64,000 nucleotides of DNA from XN24 sp047921455 (lineage in GTDB: Bacteria; Pseudomonadota; Gammaproteobacteria; Steroidobacterales; XN24), in assembly GCA_047921455.1 (NCBI GenBank), contig JBLRWC010000011.1, forward strand, positions 1 to 64,000, in the 5' to 3' direction. A program made the translations under genes and the position numbers. The notes under the pieces were generated by a model. It was given only the letters and a program-made list of their open reading frames with translations. It was not told the DNA's origin and searched no databases. Shown piece after piece: positions 59,178 through 64,000 of the stretch (within the stretch, counting starts at the first letter, position 1; every line of letters starts with the position of its first letter).

Positions 59178-59926
59178 TTCCCTGCCTGGATGTTCGCGAC
59201 GGGCGGGTGGTCAAGGGCGTCCGCTTCCGCGACCATCGTGATATGGGCGGCATTCTCGAGCTGGCCGGCCGCTACCGCGACGAGGGCGCCGACGAACTGG
59301 TGTTTTACGACATCACGGCGAGCCCGGCCGGCCGCACGGTGGACCGCAGCTGGGTGACCCGCGTTGCCGAGTTGCTGGATATTCCCTTCTGCGTGGCCGG
59401 CGGGATACGCGATGTCGCGGCGGCCGAGGCGGTGCTCGCCGATGGCGCCGACAAGATCAGCATCAACACGCCCGCCCTCGAGCACCCCGAACTGATCGAC
59501 ACGCTGGCGCGCCGCTTCGGCAGCCAGTGCGTGGTGATCGGGATTGACAGCCGGCGGGAAGCGGGGGAGTGGCGCGTCGCCAGCCACACCGGCGATCCGG
59601 ACCGGACGCGTTACGGACGGCACGCGACGCTCGACTGGGTGCGCGAAGTGCAGGCGCGCGGTGCAGGCGAAATCGTGCTCAACTGCATGGACTCCGACGG
59701 CGTGCGGGACGGTTACGATCTCGAGCAGCTGGCGGCGGTGCGCGAGACCTGCACGGTGCCGCTGATCGCGTCCGGCGGCGCTGGCGAGGCGCGCCACTTC
59801 GTCGAGGTCTTCCACCAGGCACGCGTCGACGGCGCGCTGGCCGCGACGGTATTCCACTCGGGACAGATCGCGATTCCCGACCTGAAGGACATGCTGGCCG
59901 CGACGGGCGTGGAGGTGCGGCGATGA
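59159..59926 (+). CDS. hisF: imidazole glycerol phosphate synthase cyclase subunit, predicted ATT start
   Basis: A 255-residue cyclase. The family start MLAKRIIPCLDVxxGRVVKG is encoded here from ATT at 59159; the frame is closed upstream by TAA at 59129-59131 and there is no ATG, GTG or TTG in between. The first such codon, GTG at 59207, would remove the first strand and the catalytic Asp in IPCLDV. Other sites are intact: AGGIRDVAAAEAVLADGADKI, and the second catalytic Asp in NCMDSDGVRDGYD. GAGGAG lies 8 bases before the ATT. Confidence 0.93.
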   Translation: MLAKRIIPCLDVRDGRVVKGVRFRDHRDMGGILELAGRYRDEGADELVFYDITASPAGRTVDRSWVTRVAELLDIPFCVAGGIRDVAAAEAVLADGADKISINTPALEHPELIDTLARRFGSQCVVIGIDSRREAGEWRVASHTGDPDRTRYGRHATLDWVREVQARGAGEIVLNCMDSDGVRDGYDLEQLAAVRETCTVPLIASGGAGEARHFVEVFHQARVDGALAATVFHSGQIAIPDLKDMLAATGVEVRR

Positions 59927-60528
59927 AAGCTCCGGATCCGGATCGGCTCGACTGGGCCAAGGGCGAGGGCCTGTTGCCGGCGATCGTCCAGCATGCGCTC
60001 AGCGGAACGGTGTTGATGCTCGGCTACATGAACAGGGAGGCTTACGCTGAGACGCTGGCCTGCGGCGAAGCGGTGTTTTTCAGCCGCAGCCGCAACACCC
60101 TGTGGCGCAAGGGCGAGACCTCGGGCAATGTACTGAAAATCGTTTCGATCCACACCGACTGCGATGCCGATACGCTGCTGTTGCGCGCGGAGCCCGCCGG
60201 GCCCACTTGCCACCTGGGGACGCGCAGCTGTTTCGGTGAGCCGCTGGCGGCCACCATGCTCGATGAGCTCGAGCGGGTCATCGATGCGCGCCTGGCGGAA
60301 AAACCGGAAGACAGTTACGTCGCGCGGCTGGCCGCGGCCGGACCGGCGCGCGCGGCGCAGAAAGTCGGTGAAGAAGGCGTCGAAACCGCACTGGCGGCGG
60401 TCACGCGTGATGACGACGGCCTGGCGGAGGAGTCCGCCGACCTGCTGTTCCACTTGCTGGTGCTATTGCGAATTCGTGGCTTGTCGTCGGCGGAGGTGCT
60501 GCAGCGCCTGGCTGCCCGGCGGAAGTGA
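59923..60528 (+). CDS. hisI: bifunctional phosphoribosyl-AMP cyclohydrolase / phosphoribosyl-ATP diphosphatase
   Basis: A 201-residue HisIE fusion. The cyclohydrolase part (about 1-110) has VLMLGYMNREAYAETL, FFSRSRNTLWRKGETSGN and the zinc-binding HTDCDADTLLL; the pyrophosphohydrolase part has QKVGEEGVETALAA and EESADLLFHLLVLL. ATG overlaps hisF by 4 bp. It closes the operon. Confidence 0.96.
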   Translation: MKAPDPDRLDWAKGEGLLPAIVQHALSGTVLMLGYMNREAYAETLACGEAVFFSRSRNTLWRKGETSGNVLKIVSIHTDCDADTLLLRAEPAGPTCHLGTRSCFGEPLAATMLDELERVIDARLAEKPEDSYVARLAAAGPARAAQKVGEEGVETALAAVTRDDDGLAEESADLLFHLLVLLRIRGLSSAEVLQRLAARRK

Positions 60529-60616
60529 GCCGGACAGGGCGCCGGGGTCGCTCCCGGTCGCGGCTACCGTACCTCCTGCACTATGATGCGGCGGATTACG
60601 GTCGCCACTGAAGTTT

Positions 60617-62197
60617 ATGAGCCTCGCCAAGTCCACTTCCGTCGTCGGCGCCAATACCCTGGCCTCGCGCATCCTGGGCTTCGCCCGCGACGTCGTGTTT
60701 GCGCGCCTGTTTGGCGCCGGCGCGGGCATGGACGTGTTCGTGGTGGCTTTCCAGATCCCGAACTTTCTGCGGCGGCTATTCGCCGAGGGCGCGTTCTCGC
60801 AGGCGTTCGTGCCGGTACTCTCTGAATACCAGTCGCGTGGGCCGCATGCCGAGGTGAAGGTGCTGGCCGACCGGGTGGCCGGCACGCTGGGCCTGGTGTT
60901 GTTCCTGGTCACCCTGCTGGGCATTATCGCGGCGCCGCTGTTTATCCTGTTATTTGCGCCCGGCTTTTCCGGCGAGCCCGACAAGCTCGAACTGGCCAGC
61001 GATATGCTGCGCTTCACTTTCCCCTACCTGTTGTTCATCTCCTTGACGGCCTTTGCCGGCGGTATCCTGAATACCTACGGCAAGTTCGGCGTGCCGTCAT
61101 TTACGCCGGTATTCCTGAACCTGACGCTGATCGGCGCTGCGATCTGGTTGTCACCGCAGTTCGAGGAACCGATTTTCGGCCTGGCGATCGGTGTGTTGCT
61201 GGCCGGGGTCGTGCAGCTGGCTTTCCAGCTGCCGTTCCTGCGCGCACTCGGCTTGCTGCCGCGGCCGCGCTGGGGCTGGCGTCATCCCGGGGTGCGCAAG
61301 ATCGGCCGGCTGATGCTGCCGGCCATCCTCGGTTCCTCGGTCGCCCAGATCAACCTGATCGTGGATCGCATCATTGCCTCTTTCCTGGTCACCGGCAGCA
61401 TCAGCTGGCTTTATTATTCCGATCGCCTGCTCGAATTTCCGCTGGGCATTTTCGCCATCGCGCTGGCGACGGTGATCCTGCCCGGCCTGTCGCGCCGCCA
61501 TGCCGAAAAATCCATGGCGGCGTTTTCGGCGACCCTGGACTGGGCGCTGAAACTGGTGGCCGTGTTTGCGTTACCGGCGGCCGTAGGCCTGTTCATGCTG
61601 GCCGGTCCCATGCTGGCGACGTTATTCCAGTACGGCGAATTCACGGCCGCCGACACGCGCATGGCGAGCTACAGCCTGATGGCCTACTCGGTGGCGCTGG
61701 TGGCGTTTACGCTCGTCAAGGTGCTGTCGCCGGGCTATTTTGCCCGCCAGGACATCCGTACCCCGGTGCGGATCAGCATTCGGGCGGTATTGGTCAATAT
61801 TGCACTCAACCTGCTCATCGTGGTGCCGATGTTTCGCATGGGTCTGCCGGCGGCGCACGCCGGCCTCGCGACCGCCACCGGGCTGGCGGCCGTCTATAAC
61901 GCGACCGCCCTGTACATGGGCTTGCGCCGCTCGGGCATATACGCTCCGGGTGACGGCTGGCGGCCGCTGGCATTTCGCGTATTGCTGGCGAATATCGTCA
62001 TGGCGGTGGCCCTGGGCGTGGTCGCAGGGCCGCTGGACGGGTGGCTGGACGCCGCCTGGCATGCGCGCGGGTTGCGGCTGGCCGGCAGCGTGGTGCTAGG
62101 CTTGGTGGTTTACCTGCTCGCATTGCTGGCGCTGGGGTTGCGCCCGCGCCACCTGCGCAGTCGCTCCACCGCACCGGCGGGCTCCCATTCCGTATAA
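60617..62197 (+). CDS. murJ: lipid II flippase MurJ
   Basis: A 526-residue protein with about 14 membrane helices, moving lipid II across the inner membrane for peptidoglycan synthesis. SLAKSTSVVGANTLASRILG and DVFVVAFQIPNFLRRLFAEGAFSQAFVP are the MurJ N-terminal signatures; KVLSPGYFARQDIRTPV is the later one. Followed by ribF and ileS, the usual gammaproteobacterial order. Confidence 0.96.
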   Translation: MSLAKSTSVVGANTLASRILGFARDVVFARLFGAGAGMDVFVVAFQIPNFLRRLFAEGAFSQAFVPVLSEYQSRGPHAEVKVLADRVAGTLGLVLFLVTLLGIIAAPLFILLFAPGFSGEPDKLELASDMLRFTFPYLLFISLTAFAGGILNTYGKFGVPSFTPVFLNLTLIGAAIWLSPQFEEPIFGLAIGVLLAGVVQLAFQLPFLRALGLLPRPRWGWRHPGVRKIGRLMLPAILGSSVAQINLIVDRIIASFLVTGSISWLYYSDRLLEFPLGIFAIALATVILPGLSRRHAEKSMAAFSATLDWALKLVAVFALPAAVGLFMLAGPMLATLFQYGEFTAADTRMASYSLMAYSVALVAFTLVKVLSPGYFARQDIRTPVRISIRAVLVNIALNLLIVVPMFRMGLPAAHAGLATATGLAAVYNATALYMGLRRSGIYAPGDGWRPLAFRVLLANIVMAVALGVVAGPLDGWLDAAWHARGLRLAGSVVLGLVVYLLALLALGLRPRHLRSRSTAPAGSHSV

Positions 62198-62259
62198 TCG
62201 TTGTCTTTTTGGCTTTCGTCGCCCGCGGGTCATGGCGCGGCGCGACGGAGGCTGGCGGC

Positions 62260-63216
62260 GTGAGCAGCGGGAATCCGGACTTGGAACTGATTCGGGGAAA
62301 GCACAACCTGCGCCCCGGTCACCGGGGATGCGCGGTGACCATTGGCAATTTCGACGGCCTGCACTTGGGCCATCGGGCAGTTTTGGCGCGCCTGGCTGCT
62401 CGTGCCAGTACGCTCGGTGTGCCGTCCGTGGTGATGAGCTTCGAACCCACGCCCCGGGAATATTTCATGGGCGTCGACGCGCCGCCGCGGCTGGCGCGGT
62501 TCCGTGAGAAGTTCCTGGGGCTCGCCGAGCAAGGCGTGGACCGGTTGTTTTGCGCTCGTTTCGATGCCGGCATGGCCATGCTCGAGCCGGACGATTTTAT
62601 TCGCGACTACCTGGTGGATGGCCTGGGCGTGCGTTACCTGGCAGTGGGCGATGACTTCCATTTCGGCAAGAACCGGGCCGGTAATTTCGCTACCCTGCAA
62701 GCGGCTGGTCGCGAATACGGCTTCGAGGTCGAGGACACGCCGACCCGGACGCTGGATGGCATACGGGTCAGCAGCACGGCGGTGCGGGCGGCGCTGGCAG
62801 CCGGCGAACTGGCGCTCGCGACGCGCCTCCTGGGGCGGCACTATGGCATGACCGGTCGCGTCATCGAGGGGCGCAAGCTCGGTCGATCGCTTGGCTTCCC
62901 CACGGTAAACGTGCGCCCGGGGCGACGCGTGTTGCCGGTTACCGGCGTATTTGCCGTGGTGGTCAAGGGCGTCGCCGAGCGGCCGTGGCCGGCGGTGGCC
63001 AACCTTGGCACGCGGCCGACCGTCGGCGGCATGGAGCCGTTGCTCGAGGCGCACCTGTTCGATTTCCGCGGCGACCTGTACGGGCGAAGAATCATGATTG
63101 AATTCGTGGCACGCTTGCGCGACGAGCGACACTTTGAAGATATGCAGGGGCTGAAGACACAAATGCATCGCGATGCGGAACTCGCGCGGCAAATTCTCGC
63201 TGACGCGGGCTATTGA
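62260..63216 (+). CDS. ribF: bifunctional riboflavin kinase / FAD synthetase
   Basis: A 318-residue protein making FMN and FAD. The N-terminal nucleotidyltransferase has VTIGNFDGLHLGHRAVL and VGDDFHFGKNRAGN; the C-terminal kinase has GRKLGRSLGFPTVNV and NLGTRPTV. The GTG at 62260 with GGAGG eight bases upstream is chosen over the much earlier Met of the frame. Confidence 0.95.
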   Translation: MSSGNPDLELIRGKHNLRPGHRGCAVTIGNFDGLHLGHRAVLARLAARASTLGVPSVVMSFEPTPREYFMGVDAPPRLARFREKFLGLAEQGVDRLFCARFDAGMAMLEPDDFIRDYLVDGLGVRYLAVGDDFHFGKNRAGNFATLQAAGREYGFEVEDTPTRTLDGIRVSSTAVRAALAAGELALATRLLGRHYGMTGRVIEGRKLGRSLGFPTVNVRPGRRVLPVTGVFAVVVKGVAERPWPAVANLGTRPTVGGMEPLLEAHLFDFRGDLYGRRIMIEFVARLRDERHFEDMQGLKTQMHRDAELARQILADAGY

Positions 63217-63229
63217 AGGGGAAGACACG

Positions 63230-64000
63230 GTGGCTGAATACAAGGAAACGCTGAACCTGCCGCGCACGGATTTTCCGATGCGCGCGGCGTTGGCGAAACG
63301 CGAGCCAGAAATGTTGGCGGAGTGGGAGTCGCGGGACCTGTACGGCCAGCTGCGCGAGGCGGGCAAGGGCCGGCCGGCGTTCCTGTTGCCCGATGGCCCG
63401 CCTTATGCGAATGGTGACATCCATCTCGGTCACTGTGTAAACAAGGTGCTGAAAGACATCGTGATCCGCTCGCGCACCCTGGACGGCTACGATGCGCCCT
63501 ATATCCCCGGCTGGGATTGTCATGGGCTGCCGATCGAACTGGTAGTGGAGCGCGAACACGGTCCGGCCGGCGCGAAACTGGACGCCAAGGCGTTTCGCGG
63601 CGCTTGTCGCCAATTTGCGCGCACCCAGGTGGATGGCCAGCGCAGGGATTTCAAGCGGCTTGGCATCCTCGGTGACTGGGAGCGTCCCTACCTGACCATG
63701 GACCCGGCCTACGAGGCCGAGCAGGTGCGGGCGTTCGCGCGTATTTTCGCGAACGGCCACCTGTACAAGGGCTTCAAGCCGGTGCACTGGTGCTTCGACT
63801 GCGGCTCGGCGCTGGCCGAGGCGGAAGTGGAGTACGCGGACAAAAAATCACCGGCCATCGACGCGCGTTTCTGGGTCGTCGACGACGCGGCACTAATCGC
63901 CGCCTTCGGTGGCGACGCCGGCACCAACACCGAGGGTCCGGCCTCGATCCCGATCTGGACGACGACGCCGTGGACCCTGCCCGCCAACCAGGCGGTGGCG
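63230..64000 (+). CDS. ileS: isoleucyl-tRNA synthetase, 5' part
   Basis: 257 codons are present before the window ends. ETLNLPRTDFPMRA at the start and the HIGH-type motif PPYANGDIHLGHCVNKVLKD are IleS signatures; PGWDCHGLPIELVVE and WTTTPWTLPANQAVA follow, leading into the editing domain. GTG start at 63230 with AAGGGGAAG upstream, 13 bp after ribF. Confidence 0.97.
   Translation, partial: MAEYKETLNLPRTDFPMRAALAKREPEMLAEWESRDLYGQLREAGKGRPAFLLPDGPPYANGDIHLGHCVNKVLKDIVIRSRTLDGYDAPYIPGWDCHGLPIELVVEREHGPAGAKLDAKAFRGACRQFARTQVDGQRRDFKRLGILGDWERPYLTMDPAYEAEQVRAFARIFANGHLYKGFKPVHWCFDCGSALAEAEVEYADKKSPAIDARFWVVDDAALIAAFGGDAGTNTEGPASIPIWTTTPWTLPANQAVA

Noticed and set aside
1..64000. Mobile elements, prophage, CRISPR or restriction systems
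   Set aside because: No transposase, integrase, repeat-spacer array, or defence gene set was found; base composition looks uniform.

Overview
The window is a compact, GC-rich stretch of a gammaproteobacterial chromosome. It holds about 64 protein genes, one tRNA and no mobile element, phage gene, CRISPR array or rRNA. Gene content and order fit a non-enteric Gammaproteobacterium: rplU-rpmA-obgE, rpsT facing a hisGDCBHAFI operon led by a TrpR/YerC-like regulator, then murJ-ribF-ileS, plus icd next to aceK and a complete ccoNOQP-GHIS cluster. The TrpR-like leader of the his operon and the HisH N-terminus resemble Xanthomonadales and relatives. That placement is an inference from gene content, not a phylogeny. 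The largest gene-free interval is about 240 bp (47768-48005), so there is no non-coding stretch over 300 bases to describe.

Layout, left part (1-16.8 kb). A minus-strand icd-aceK-DUF1461 group is followed by a UMF1-type MFS transporter and a lipoprotein-type oligopeptidase B. Next come a plus-strand CBS protein with a 58-residue membrane peptide, and a coupled minus-strand set of small protein, thioesterase and TonB-dependent receptor. A 1370-residue membrane ATPase/beta-propeller protein with a nested P-domain and a lipoprotein follow, then class II aldolase. Region 16.8-28.5 kb is a respiratory block. The cbb3 oxidase operon (ccoN, O, Q, P, a small membrane protein, G, H, I, S and a TauE/SafE-like protein) reads leftward. 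It is followed by ompW and a divergent FNR-type regulator sharing one perfect FNR box, then a tandem universal stress protein.

Middle part (28.5-47.8 kb). After an exported S9 peptidase comes a seven-gene, mostly overlapping minus-strand operon: chalcone-isomerase-like protein, DUF3833 lipoprotein, MerR regulator, NTF2-like protein, FAD amine oxidase, DUF1365 protein and cyclopropane fatty acid synthase. It resembles the light/LitR-associated membrane lipid clusters of other bacteria, but no photolyase is present here. Next is a sulfide/persulfide module: a BigR/SqrR-type ArsR repressor with the diagnostic cysteine pair, divergent from a persulfide dioxygenase and a Tll0287-like haem protein. 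Then come small membrane proteins, a CobW GTPase with a His-rich tandem repeat, a chagasin-like inhibitor lipoprotein, a flavodoxin-fold oxidoreductase, cysK divergent from cysB, a PQQ-type sugar dehydrogenase, and lemA followed by a large HtpX-like protease.

Right part (48-64 kb) is housekeeping: mscS, tRNA-Pro(CGG), ispB, rplU-rpmA-obgE, rpsT, a cytochrome c, the his operon, murJ, ribF and the 5' part of ileS. The most notable sequence-level observations are: hisF has no ATG/GTG/TTG that could start a complete protein and appears to start at ATT; a perfect 18-bp palindrome overlaps a possible promoter ahead of the his operon; a perfect FNR box sits between ompW and fnr; and a P-domain is inserted inside the propeller of the large ATPase protein.
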